Assembly: GCA_025041175.1 (NCBI GenBank)
Contig: JAKCFJ010000002.1
Location: forward strand, 682,001-746,000
Direction of reading: 5' to 3'
Origin: Halobacteriales archaeon YIM A00010
Lineage (GTDB): Archaea > Halobacteriota > Halobacteria > Halobacteriales > Haloarculaceae
DNA: 64,000 bases
Shown here: piece after piece, positions 53,499 to 64,000 of the stretch
Numbering within the stretch: position 1 is the stretch's first letter
Layout of the letters: every line of letters starts with the position of its first letter
Notes under the pieces: generated by a model
Database searches by the model: none
What the model was told of the DNA's origin: nothing
What the model saw: only the letters and a program-made list of their open reading frames with translations
Made by a program: the position numbers and the translations under genes

Positions 53499-53668
53499 GA
53501 TACACTCATATAACGGTATCGGATGAGCCCAATGTATTCAAAAATCATTCAATTATTGAGATAGGAGCCATTCATAAATACACTTATACTCGCCAATGAA
53601 GCGGGTGAAGACAGATATCTAGGTGGAAATCGAAACAATTACTTGAGATTCTATTCAACTGATATTCA

Positions 53669-54067
53669 ATGACCCAATCGAAAGCGCGACTGCAACGCTA
53701 TCTCGATGACAAACTTGAGACGTGTCGAAGTGAGGATGTCGATCGCCGACTGGATGAGCTGAGCACCCTTGAAGCCGCACTCGGGACGGAACAGGTGGCC
53801 ACCGAGATCGAGGTGCTCTCAGCACTCGCTAACGAGACCCGGTACACTCTCGTGCGTGTTCTCGTGGCCGCTGGCGAAGAACTGTGCGTCTGTGAACTGA
53901 ACGCTGTCGTCGACGTAACCGAAAGTGGGCTCAGCCATGCTCTTTCGCAACTCGTTGATGCAGGCCTGGTCGACGGCCGAAAAGACGGCCGGTGGAAGAA
54001 ATATTGTGCGACGAACCGAGCGATCACCGTTGTCACCGTGCTCGAAGGGAGCGTGAGCGATGAGTAA
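53669..54067 (+). CDS. arsR: ArsR family regulator, second copy
   Basis: A 132-residue ArsR-type regulator with the metal-site pair ELCVCELNAVVDVTESGLSH, HTH SGLSHALSQLVDAGLVDGRK and wing DGRWKKYCATNRA. A helical N-terminal extension (KARLQRYLDDKLETCRSED) precedes the fold. Its stop overlaps the start of acr3 by 8 bp. It therefore heads the arsR-acr3-arsC operon, while the first ArsR heads arsR-arsM. Two ArsR copies facing each other give separate control of efflux and methylation. Confidence 0.88.
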   Translation: MTQSKARLQRYLDDKLETCRSEDVDRRLDELSTLEAALGTEQVATEIEVLSALANETRYTLVRVLVAAGEELCVCELNAVVDVTESGLSHALSQLVDAGLVDGRKDGRWKKYCATNRAITVVTVLEGSVSDE

Positions 54068-55222
54068 CGCTGCCCACGATCATGGCCCGAACTGCGATTG
54101 TGAGAGCTGTGGGGATCCGCGCTCGATGGATTTCCTCGACAAGTATCTCACCGTCTGGATCTTCAGTGCGATGGCCATCGGCGTCGGCCTCGGGTATGTC
54201 GCACCATCAGTAACCCAACCGATTCAGGATCTCCACCTCGTGGAGATCGGGCTCGTACTGATGATGTATCCCCGCTGGCGAAGGCGGACTACTCACAGCT
54301 CCGTGCCGTCTTTAGCAACTGGCGGGTGCTCGGATTGAGCCTCATCCAGAACTGGCTGATCGGGCCGACGCTGATGTTCGGACTGGCAGTCGCCTTCTTC
54401 AGCGGGCTCGTTCCCGGTCTTCCGGCGCGCCCCGAGTATTTCCTCGGACTGGTGTTCATCGGGATGGCCCGGTGTATCGCGATGGTGCTGGTTTGGAACG
54501 AACTCGCAGACGGTTCGACCGAATACGTAACCGGACTGGTCGCGTTCAACAGCCTCTTTCAGATCATCACCTACGGCGTCTACGTCTGGTTCTTCGGGCT
54601 GTTCCTCCCGCCATTGCTGGGCATGGATTCGCTCGTCGCCGGGATTACCACCTTCGATATCACGCCGATGCAGGTGTTCGAGGCGATCGTCGTCTTCCTC
54701 GGCATTCCCTTTGCGGGCGGCTTCCTCACTCGGTATGTCGGGACGCGAGCCAAAAGCGAAGAGTGGTACGATGAGGAATTCATTCCAAAAATCGATCCCC
54801 TGACGCTGGTGGCCTTGCTGTTCACCGTGATCGTGATGTTCGCCACCCAAGGTGGCAACATCGTCGCCGCGCCGGCGGACGTCCTGTTGATCGCGGTGCC
54901 GCTGACGATCTACTTCGTGGTGATGTTCCTCGTCAGCTTCGGGATGGGCCGCGGTATCGGGGCCGATTACTCGACAACGACCGCGATCGGCTTCACGGCG
55001 GCGAGCAACAACTTCGAGCTGGCCATCGCTGTCGCGGTTGCGGTGTTCGGCGTCGGCTCCGGCGTCGCCTTTGCGACTGTCATCGGCCCGCTGATCGAGG
55101 TACCGGTCTTGCTCGCGTTAGTCAACGTCGCGCTGTACTTCCAACGAACGGTCGACTGGGGCGATACCGAGTCGGGATCCGTAGCCACGTCGACGCCAGA
55201 ACCGACCACTGACGACGACTAA
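54060..55222 (+). pseudogene. acr3: Arsenite efflux transporter ACR3, one frameshift
   Basis: An ACR3-type (BASS superfamily) transporter of about 387 residues with ten helices. The N-terminal 70 residues include a cysteine-rich head ([20 protein letters not shown]). The signature [18 protein letters not shown] holds the essential cysteine. The frame breaks near 54270: the DNA has four Cs in TATCCCCGCTGG where five would read [16 protein letters not shown] and join the next frame. ACR3 exports As(III) driven by the membrane potential. With the neighbours intact, a sequencing error is likely. Confidence 0.85.
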
Positions 55223-55238
55223 CCACAACACGAGACCG

Positions 55239-55685
55239 ATGACGACAACCAATCCGACTAAATCGATTCGTCTCGCGTTCATGTGCGTCCAGAACGCTGG
55301 GCGCTCACAGATGGCCACGGCGTTCGCCGAACGCGAACGCGACCGTCGAGACCTCGACGACCGCATCGACATCCTGACCGGCGGTACCCATCCGGCTGAC
55401 CACGTCCACGAGGAAGTGATCGACGTGATGGCCGACGCAGGCTTCGATCTCTCCGATCGAACCCCGAGAGAGATCACGATCGATGGGCTCCAGTCGTGCG
55501 ACTACGTTGCAACGATGGGCTGTTCGACGCTCGACGTGGGAGCGGTCGAGACCGATGTGGACGTGCGCGACTGGGCGCTGGACGATCCAGCTGGCCAGGA
55601 ACCGGAGCACGTCCGTGAGATCCGTGAGACGATCGAGGAGCGCGTCACAGCGTTGTTCGATGAGATCGAAGCAGAATCACGGTAA
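55239..55685 (+). CDS. arsC: Arsenate reductase, LMW phosphatase type
   Basis: A 148-residue low-molecular-weight phosphatase-like protein. The P-loop CVQNAGRS has nucleophile C16 and R22 in the C-x5-R pattern, and the general acid lies in WALDDPAG. A further cysteine is in ATMGCSTLDV. ArsC of this type reduces arsenate to arsenite, which ACR3 then exports. It follows acr3 by 16 bp in the same operon. A plain protein tyrosine phosphatase is less likely in this setting. Confidence 0.85.
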   Translation: MTTTNPTKSIRLAFMCVQNAGRSQMATAFAERERDRRDLDDRIDILTGGTHPADHVHEEVIDVMADAGFDLSDRTPREITIDGLQSCDYVATMGCSTLDVGAVETDVDVRDWALDDPAGQEPEHVREIRETIEERVTALFDEIEAESR

Positions 55686-55693
55686 CGTGCTCG

Positions 55694-55996
55694 ATGGTAC
55701 CGCAGGGGCCAGTGATGAGTGGTCGGCCCGCAGAGCAGGTGCATGCGACACCTCCTGATAGGGACTGTCGTGATTCCGTCCCGCTGTGGCGAAACAGAAC
55801 GGTTCGTGAAACCCCCGAGCAGTCATCAGTCAACGACCGTGTCGAACATACTCATAACAGTCCCTATGAGCACTCACCGGCCCGCTGGGCGGTGGTGTTC
55901 GCGGGTGCGTGGCTCGTCGGCTGGGTCGCAGTGCTGAGCTATCGGGGGACGATAGTTACCTGGAAATGGATCGGGTCGCCTGACGATCCTTCGTAG
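55694..55996 (+). CDS. Possible small membrane protein after arsC
   Basis: A 100-codon frame 8 bp after arsC. The last 40 residues contain one clear membrane helix (WAVVFAGAWLVGWVAVLSYR) followed by GTIVTWKWIGSPDDPS. The first 55 residues are polar and less convincing. It could be an added operon member or an open frame with a chance helix. No family is recognised. Confidence 0.35.
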   Translation: MVPQGPVMSGRPAEQVHATPPDRDCRDSVPLWRNRTVRETPEQSSVNDRVEHTHNSPYEHSPARWAVVFAGAWLVGWVAVLSYRGTIVTWKWIGSPDDPS

Positions 55997-56151
55997 TCCA
56001 ATAATCACAACGACGTTGCCACGGACGGGCAGTTCGACAGTGGTAACCCCCAGCCGAGCGGGACCTACAAGCACACGTGTCCAGATTTCACAGGTGGCTG
56101 TGCATTAGAAATCGTATCTGCTCATCATCAGTTTCGACCGCATAGAAGGTC

Positions 56152-56690
56152 GTGAACTACCCCGCCCTACCGCGCTCGGGGCTACTCGTCCCTCGCTTGT
56201 TGAGGACGGGGTTGCGCAAATCGCTCCGCGATTTGCTGGATACGGGAAATCTTCGATTTGCCTTGACTTCCTGTATCCACGTCAGAACTTGCATCCACGA
56301 TGGACACAGCGTCCACAAGAGCGAAGCTCTTGTGCGGCCCATCAGAACGCCGTTGGCGTTCTGAGGACGGTTCCAGACTCCGCAGGCGATTTCCCTTTAC
56401 GGGTGGTTCGGAGTGTCCCACTCCTACCGGATCGACACTCGGACCACGCATCCGGCGCACGCTTCTTGTCGTCGTTCGAAAGACGCGCTGCGTCTTTCGT
56501 GATGACGAAACGGCTTTGCCGTTTCGAACCACGTTTGAACGACGGACGCGATGTGGTGAGCATCTTACTACCGCGTTTGAACGACTGGATAGTAAGTCTG
56601 CCGAATTGGACGGAAACAACCAAAGACGGGCACTGTATCCCCTCCCTACTCGACGGCTTCGCCGTCTCCTTGAGGAAGGGGGCTTAGCGC
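56152..56690. repeat. String of hairpins, IS605-derived element
   Basis: A block of about 540 bp made of stacked hairpins and no gene. It starts with GTGAACTACCCCGCCCTAC as at 7922. Then come GCAAATCGCTCCGCGATTTGC, shown here only in part, and a stem GGATAC to GTATCC; next CAGAACGCC to GGCGTTCTG, GAAAGACGC to GCGTCTTTC, GAAACGG to CCGTTTC, GACGGC to GCCGTC and GGGGGC to GCGCCC. This resembles the palindrome-associated transposable elements described in Haloquadratum, non-autonomous relatives of tnpB elements. No transposase is present. Confidence 0.6.
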
Positions 56691-56787
56691 CCTGTAATTC
56701 AGCTAATTGCGTATTTCTCTATAATCACTATCATCACCTATTCTGTCCTGTCAGCAGATAGTGGTTACTGACAGGCCAAGACCAGTG

Positions 56788-57207
56788 CTAGAATCGAGTC
56801 GCGGTCGCAGATGCGATCTCGATTTCAATCAGCGATTCCGGGGGATCATCGCTGAGCGCTTGCCGCTGGTAGTCGGGCCATGTGTCCTCATCAGGACCAA
56901 GATACTTCGGAAACACATCCCGTGCCGCCTCGTTGATACGCGCAGTCTCATCATACACTGTTGTCGTTCCTAGCAGGGTCGCCATCCACTCTGCGGTTCC
57001 GTCAGTGTGTTTCTCGATCGAGACGGCGACCTGCGGATTCTGCTGAATATTTGCGAGTTTCTTCCCGGTGGTGAGGATGGAAAGCACTCCATCGTCGTAG
57101 GCATACCAGACGGGAGCAACGTGTGGCCGACCGTCGACCGAGGTGGCGAGGTGGGCCATGAGCGTGGCATCCGTGATTAATTCTTCAACGTCAGATGGAA
57201 CTCCCAT
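56788..57207 (-). CDS. Pyridoxamine 5-phosphate oxidase family protein
   Basis: A 139-residue flavin-binding split-barrel protein. The pattern is TDATLMAHLATSVDGRPHVA, PVWYAYDDGVLSILTTGKKL, NPQVAVSIEK and a C-terminal GTTTVYDETARINEAARDVF. This group uses FMN, F420 or heme and often acts in general redox or detoxification. The cofactor cannot be told from the sequence. It stands alone; the A+T-rich region upstream (57290-57410) also holds the promoter of the divergent ABC transporter. Confidence 0.85.
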   Translation of the reverse strand: MGVPSDVEELITDATLMAHLATSVDGRPHVAPVWYAYDDGVLSILTTGKKLANIQQNPQVAVSIEKHTDGTAEWMATLLGTTTVYDETARINEAARDVFPKYLGPDEDTWPDYQRQALSDDPPESLIEIEIASATATRF

Positions 57208-57418
57208 ACACCGACTTCAGTCGCTATCGGTAAAGCTTGATGGGCCGGAGACGACTGAACCGTTCCGCACCTGATACGCATGTACCAGCGTATAATCACA
57301 TTATTTTCCGCTTACCGAGATGTCTGATGCGTCTATATCGAAGCAGATCGTGTAATCAAACAAACTTAAATAGCCAACTATAAATATTTCGTTCTGCAAT
57401 ATTGATTTGATTAGACAT

Positions 57419-58336
57419 ATGGCCACTATCGAGCTAACCAACGTGACGAAGCGTTACGGCGACACCATGGCGCTCTCCGATCTCGATCTCACCGTCAGGA
57501 AGGGAACCATCTACGGCTTTCTCGGCCCGAATGGGGCGGGGAAATCGACGACGATCAATCTCCTGTTGGACTTCGCGCGACCGACCGCCGGGAGCGTCCG
57601 CGTGTTCGGTCACGATCCACAAGACGAGAGCCGTACGATCCGCAAACGGACCGGCATCCTCCCCGAGGGGTTCGACCTCTACGATCGGCTCACCGGCCGC
57701 CAACACCTCGACTTCGCCATCGAGTCGAAAGGGGTAGACGACGATCCCGAGGCGATCTTGGAGCGAGTCGGCATCGCTGAGGCGGCCGATCGCAAGGTCG
57801 GCGGGTACTCGAAGGGGATGGCCCAGCGGCTCGCGCTCGGTGCGGCACTGATCGGCGAGCCGGAGCTGCTGATTCTGGACGAACCCTCGACCGGACTCGA
57901 CCCGGCTGGAGCGCGGGACATGCGCACAATCATCCGCGAGGAGCGCGATCGCGGCGCGACGATCTTCTTTTCCAGCCATATCCTCGGCCAGGTCGATGCG
58001 GTCTGTGACCGAGTCGGCATCCTTCGCGATGGAGCCCTCGTCGCTGAGGACACGGTCGAGGGGCTACGCGAGGCCACCTCGGCGAAAACGACGCTTCGCG
58101 TGACCGTCGATCAGGTGCCCGAAAACGCGTCCGAGCAACTGCTGACATACGCGGGCGTCTCGGAGGTGGCCATCGAGGACACGACGCTCGTCGTGTCGTG
58201 TGAGAGCGACGTGAAAACGACCGTGCTCGACACGCTCGAAACCGAGGGGGCAACCGTACAGGATTTCACCACCGAGGAATCCTCGCTGGAGGAGCTGTTC
58301 ATGGCCTACACCGAGGGCACGGAGGTGCGCACATGA
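57419..58336 (+). CDS. ABC transporter ATP-binding protein
   Basis: A 305-residue ATPase of the CcmA/NatA export type: Walker A GPNGAGKSTTI, Q-loop region ILPEGFDLYDRLT, signature GGYSKGMAQRLALG, Walker B LLILDEPSTGLDP and H-loop FSSHILG. A C-terminal domain (VSEVAIEDTTLVVSCESD) is typical of this group. ATG at 57419 is preferred over an upstream TTG or ATT start because the conserved fold begins right after. TATA-like CTATAAATAT lies about 38 nt upstream. It overlaps the permease gene by 4 bp. The exported substrate is unknown. Confidence 0.9.
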   Translation: MATIELTNVTKRYGDTMALSDLDLTVRKGTIYGFLGPNGAGKSTTINLLLDFARPTAGSVRVFGHDPQDESRTIRKRTGILPEGFDLYDRLTGRQHLDFAIESKGVDDDPEAILERVGIAEAADRKVGGYSKGMAQRLALGAALIGEPELLILDEPSTGLDPAGARDMRTIIREERDRGATIFFSSHILGQVDAVCDRVGILRDGALVAEDTVEGLREATSAKTTLRVTVDQVPENASEQLLTYAGVSEVAIEDTTLVVSCESDVKTTVLDTLETEGATVQDFTTEESSLEELFMAYTEGTEVRT

Positions 58337-59175
58337 GCGTGATAGCCATCGCGAAAAAAGACTTTCGCGACGCGATGCGCTCGTGGGTACTGATCGCGCT
58401 CATCGTCCTCTTTGCGCTGTTCACCGTTGGCGGGGCATACATCTCTACGCAGATCGCCGGGCTCCTCGGTGACGCCGGCGACCAGCCCCTCGACATCCTC
58501 TTTGCGCTGCAGACACCAGCGAGCTTTCTCATCCCGATTATCGGGTTGATGGTCGGCTACAAGGCGATCGCTGGCGAACGCGAGAGCGGCAGTCTGAAGT
58601 TCCTGCTCGGACTGCCCCATTCCCGACGAGACGTCGTTCTTGGCAAGGTACTCGGCCGGACAGGTGTCGTCACGGTCGCGATCGTGATCGGCTTCGCTGT
58701 CGGTATCGTCGCCATTTTCGGGTTCACCGGCTCGTTCTCACTGGTCGAGTATCTCGCGTTCACGCTGGTGACGCTCCTGCTCGGGCTGACGTTCGTCAGT
58801 ATCGCCGTCGGCATCTCCGCAGCGACGGGATCGACCACCCGCGCGGCCGTCGGTATTGTGAGCCTGATCGGTCTGTTCTGGTTGCTCTGGGGCTTTATCG
58901 GCCAGTTGTTACTCTACCTGATCACCGGATCGATCGTTCCCGAACCGCCCATGCCGGACTGGTACCTCCTGTATTCGGTTATTCCACCCGGAGGCGGCTA
59001 CGGACTCGCCGCGGATGCGGTGCTTCCCACCGACGGCCAGTTCGGCGTCGGGATGTTGGCCGGCGATGATGTGCCGTTCTTCGCCGAACCCTGGTTCGGC
59101 TTCGTCATTCTCGCCGTCTGGATCATTGTTCCGCTGGCACTCGGCTATTGGCGGTTCAGTCGGGTGGACCTGTAA
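58333..59175 (+). CDS. ABC-2 type transporter permease
   Basis: A 280-residue permease with six helices and the ABC-2 plan: AKKDFRDAMRSWVLIALIVL at the start, KAIAGERESGSLKFLLGLPH in the cytoplasmic loop (a NosY/CcmB-like feature) and a final helix FVILAVWIIVPLALGYW. The ATPase gene overlaps its start, so the pair make a half-transporter unit. The loop with GLPHSRRDVVLGK matches the EA-like interface with the ATPase. NosY-like copper or heme-related export and drug export are both possible; no neighbour decides it. Confidence 0.88.
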   Translation: MSVIAIAKKDFRDAMRSWVLIALIVLFALFTVGGAYISTQIAGLLGDAGDQPLDILFALQTPASFLIPIIGLMVGYKAIAGERESGSLKFLLGLPHSRRDVVLGKVLGRTGVVTVAIVIGFAVGIVAIFGFTGSFSLVEYLAFTLVTLLLGLTFVSIAVGISAATGSTTRAAVGIVSLIGLFWLLWGFIGQLLLYLITGSIVPEPPMPDWYLLYSVIPPGGGYGLAADAVLPTDGQFGVGMLAGDDVPFFAEPWFGFVILAVWIIVPLALGYWRFSRVDL

Positions 59176-59547
59176 CTCGGTCGTGATCCCGTTGTAGTGA
59201 TATTGGCGTCTCTTTCCGTTGGTTTGATTGGACAGGTGATACAGAATCATGGCCCAACAAGTGATTCAAAACCAACAAATTTCCACTGTTTGGAAAACAG
59301 TTCGGGTAATCACTGGCGGTATCCCTCACCGACACCCACGGAGCTGACGCCGGCGTTAGCCGCGCCCGCAGCGACAGATTATGGATGATACACTTCCGCG
59401 TTACGGTGATACTGGCCTATCTTACGGTCAGTTTGCTAAAGCGATGACGGGTGTGCATCAGCACTGTCAGTGCGAGTTGTGCTTCGACCCCGTATCTTCC
59501 GACGAAGAGCTAAAGAGGATTGTCCTCTGGACAGTGTGCCGGTCAGC
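59176..59547. other. Intergenic between ABC permease and katG
   Basis: 372 bases with no supported gene. A plus-strand frame from 59381 (start MDDTLPRYGDTGLSYGQFAK) contains cysteine and histidine pairs (HQHCQCELCFDPV) but soon runs into the katG complement and changes character. It may be the head of a lost gene. Confidence 0.4.
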
Positions 59548-62100
<2,553 letters not shown>

Positions 62101-63438
62101 ATGCGTGTGATTGTCATCGGGGCTGGCCAGGTCGGGACGAACATCGCGGCCAGCCTTGCGTCGACCCATGATGTGATCGTCATCGATATCGACGAGGATC
62201 GCACCGAGCAGTTAGCCTACGAACTCGATGTGCTGACGTTGACGGGCGATGGAACCGACATCGACGTGCTCCGAGAAGCCGATATCGGCGAGGTCGACAT
62301 GGTCATCGCCAGCACCGATACCGATGCGGTGAATCTGGTCGCATGTGGCACTGCCAAGACCGCGGGCGACCCCTTTACCATCGCCCGCGTGAAGAGCCAC
62401 CGATACCTCCGTGCATGGGAGGATGCTGAGGACGCCTACGGTGTTGACTTTATGGCATGTTCGGATCTCCGGACCGCGGAAAACATCGTCCAGGTGATCG
62501 GGCTACCAGCGGCAGTCGACGTCGACCCGTTCGCTGGTGGTCTCGTCCAGATGGCTGAGTTCGAGATACCGTCCGATAGTCCGATAGCGAATCAAGTGGT
62601 TTCTGAGGCCGATCAGTTCGATTCACTCACGTTCGCTGCTATCTTTCGGGAAGACCACTTCGAACTTCCACAGGGGAATACTCACATTCAGGCCGGTGAC
62701 AGCGTGGTCGTCATTGGCAGTCCAGAAAGCGTCCAGGGATTTGCACCGTCCGTCGTACCGACCCAGACGCCGGATCGAGCCGACGAATTGGTCGTGGTCG
62801 GTGGCAGCAAAATCGGCTATCACACTGCGCGGCTGCTCGAGGAGCGGAATCTGCAGCCCAAGCTCATCGAGCAGGACACCACCCGCGCTCGCGAACTCGC
62901 CGAAGCGCTGCCGAACACGCTCGTAATGGAGCACGACGCTACCGACGTAGAGTTCCTCGCCCACGAGCACATCGACGATGCGGACGCGGTCATTGCTGCG
63001 CTCGACAGCGACGAGAAAAACCTCCTCCTCTCACTGCTCGCCAAACGGATCGGCGTTGACCGAATCATTGCGGTCGTCGATACTGGCGAGTACGTCGATC
63101 TGTTCGAAGAAATTGGTATCGATGTCGCCATTAATCCACGGCTCGTGATGGCCGAGGAGATCACCCGCTTCACGCGGGAGAGTGTCGCCGAGAACATCAC
63201 TGTCCTCGAGGAAGACTTAGCCGAAGTGCTGGAACTAGAGCTCAGTGAGAACAGCCCGTTGGTCGACCGTCCGATCCGCGAACTCGTTGGAGATCTCCCC
63301 GACAGCACTGTCATCGGGGCGATCACCCGTGACCACACGTTCATCACTCCACGGGGTGACACCACCCTCAAACCGGGCGACCACGTTGTCGTGTTCGTCG
63401 AGACCGAGTTCGCCGACGATATCACTGCGATGGCGTGA
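62101..63438 (+). CDS. trkA: Trk potassium uptake regulatory protein TrkA
   Basis: A 445-residue TrkA with two RCK (Rossmann) domains. The first starts MRVIVIGAGQVGTNIAASLA (NAD-binding GxGxxG) with acidic VIDIDED; the second has VVVGGSKIGYHTARLLEERN. Each is followed by a small TrkA-C domain (FEIPSDSPIANQVV and LELSENSPLVDRPIRELVGD). TrkA binds NAD/ATP and gates the TrkH channel, which is encoded 103 bp downstream. Haloarchaea accumulate molar potassium, so this is a core function. The start is leaderless or nearly so. Confidence 0.96.
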   Translation: MRVIVIGAGQVGTNIAASLASTHDVIVIDIDEDRTEQLAYELDVLTLTGDGTDIDVLREADIGEVDMVIASTDTDAVNLVACGTAKTAGDPFTIARVKSHRYLRAWEDAEDAYGVDFMACSDLRTAENIVQVIGLPAAVDVDPFAGGLVQMAEFEIPSDSPIANQVVSEADQFDSLTFAAIFREDHFELPQGNTHIQAGDSVVVIGSPESVQGFAPSVVPTQTPDRADELVVVGGSKIGYHTARLLEERNLQPKLIEQDTTRARELAEALPNTLVMEHDATDVEFLAHEHIDDADAVIAALDSDEKNLLLSLLAKRIGVDRIIAVVDTGEYVDLFEEIGIDVAINPRLVMAEEITRFTRESVAENITVLEEDLAEVLELELSENSPLVDRPIRELVGDLPDSTVIGAITRDHTFITPRGDTTLKPGDHVVVFVETEFADDITAMA

Positions 63439-63541
63439 CGACCCGTATCCCCTGCAGTCGGCCATGATGAGAACGTATTAGTAGAAACCGCCAGATTGTG
63501 GAACCAATGGATACGACTACACGTGTTTCTATGACTGCACA

Positions 63542-64000
63542 ATGACTGTCCGGATCCGGGTTGCCTGGCGGGTCAGCCTCGGACTCACAGGGACGGTTCT
63601 TTCCTACCTTGCGGTCCCACTGGTGTTTCCGTTGGCGGTGGCGATCTACTATGGAGAGCCGGTTGAGCCCTTTCTCGTGGCCATCGCAGCCACGCTTGTG
63701 CTCGCCGTTGGAATGAACGCCGTCTCGGCCGACGGCGATCTGGGCGTCCGCGAGGCGTTTCTTGCGGTCTCACTGATCTGGCTGCTCGTTGCGATCATCG
63801 GTGCCATTCCCTTCCTCGTGGCCGGAACCGGGACGACTGCCCATCTAGTGAACGCGCTGTTCGAGTCGATGAGCGGCATCACGACAACGGGAGCGACTGT
63901 CATGGTAGACTTCGATGCCCACCCACGGTCGATCATGATGTGGCGTCAAGTCATCCAGTGGCTTGGAGGGCTGGGGATTCTGATCCTCGCGACGGCCATC
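63542..64000 (+). CDS. trkH: Trk potassium channel TrkH, partial at edge
   Basis: The first 153 residues of TrkH; the gene runs off the right edge. It starts MTVRIRVAWRVSLGLTGTVL, with hydrophobic helices and the first selectivity-filter segment SMSGITTTGATVM. The helix after it ends WLGGLGILILATAI at the boundary. TrkH forms the potassium-conducting pore and TrkA gates it. It is 103 bp after trkA in the same direction, an operon arrangement. The remaining filters and C terminus lie outside the window. Confidence 0.95.
   Translation, partial: MTVRIRVAWRVSLGLTGTVLSYLAVPLVFPLAVAIYYGEPVEPFLVAIAATLVLAVGMNAVSADGDLGVREAFLAVSLIWLLVAIIGAIPFLVAGTGTTAHLVNALFESMSGITTTGATVMVDFDAHPRSIMMWRQVIQWLGGLGILILATAI

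Noticed and set aside
56182-56761. Several frames of 90-153 codons in the hairpin block
   Set aside because: The frames follow from the palindromes themselves, which read open on both strands. No domain is present and the composition is not haloarchaeal.

Overview
The window comes from a halophilic archaeon of class Halobacteria. The proteins are strongly acidic. Several families seen here are typical of haloarchaea: HTH-10 (Bat-type) regulators, a RecA-like partner next to a CHAT protein, Tat lipoproteins, a DUF7521-like membrane protein with its HTH partner, and a halocin C8-type precursor. Many genes have a TATA-like box about 25 nt before the start codon and no ribosome binding site, as expected for leaderless transcripts. 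No rRNA, tRNA or CRISPR array was seen.

Layout. 1-8.5 kb: a PadR regulator, small membrane proteins and three nuclease-type genes (HNH with membrane tail, GIY-YIG, Mrr with membrane tail). 8.9-10.4 kb: a mercury locus (merB, a collapsed merA, an ArsR regulator and a small CysCys membrane protein). 10.5-17.6 kb: a DDE transposase, a DUF6788 cassette with inverted repeats, a PHP-ATPase (TrlF type) with one frameshift, and a TolB-like remnant. 17.7-20.6 kb: a RecA-like protein plus CHAT protease pair. 21-28 kb: gene debris (RDD, TPR and unassigned fragments), a TPR protein, a lipoprotein and a tyrosine recombinase. 28-34 kb: membrane proteins and a permease-ATPase-permease ABC operon. 34-39 kb: a halocin C8-like locus with a fresh IS6-family insertion. 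39-44 kb: a Ski2-like helicase with a possible nuclease tail, a serine recombinase and transposase debris. 44-50 kb: a marR-DUF899-VOC operon, an HTH-10 regulator, an oxidoreductase and a second PadR. 51-56 kb: an arsenic locus (SDR, arsM, arsR / arsR, acr3, arsC). 56-64 kb: a block of hairpins, a PPOX protein, a second ABC transporter, katG, trkA and trkH (cut by the window edge).

The left 44 kb looks like a layered accessory island: transposases, recombinases, truncated genes, lower GC in places, and short repeats at the junctions. The right end (katG, trkA, trkH) looks like ordinary chromosome. The most unusual points are five copies of a roughly 102-bp palindromic repeat (16.8, 25.9, 27.5, 44.3 and 46.1 kb), the halocin C8-like precursor, the CHAT pair, the helicase with a nuclease-like tail, and the block of stacked hairpins at 56.2-56.7 kb.

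Several otherwise good genes (trlF, acr3, an SDR, an NmrA-like gene, a transposase) are interrupted by apparent one-base losses, mostly in short homopolymers. These may be sequencing errors rather than true pseudogenes. All function calls come from reading motifs; no database search was run.
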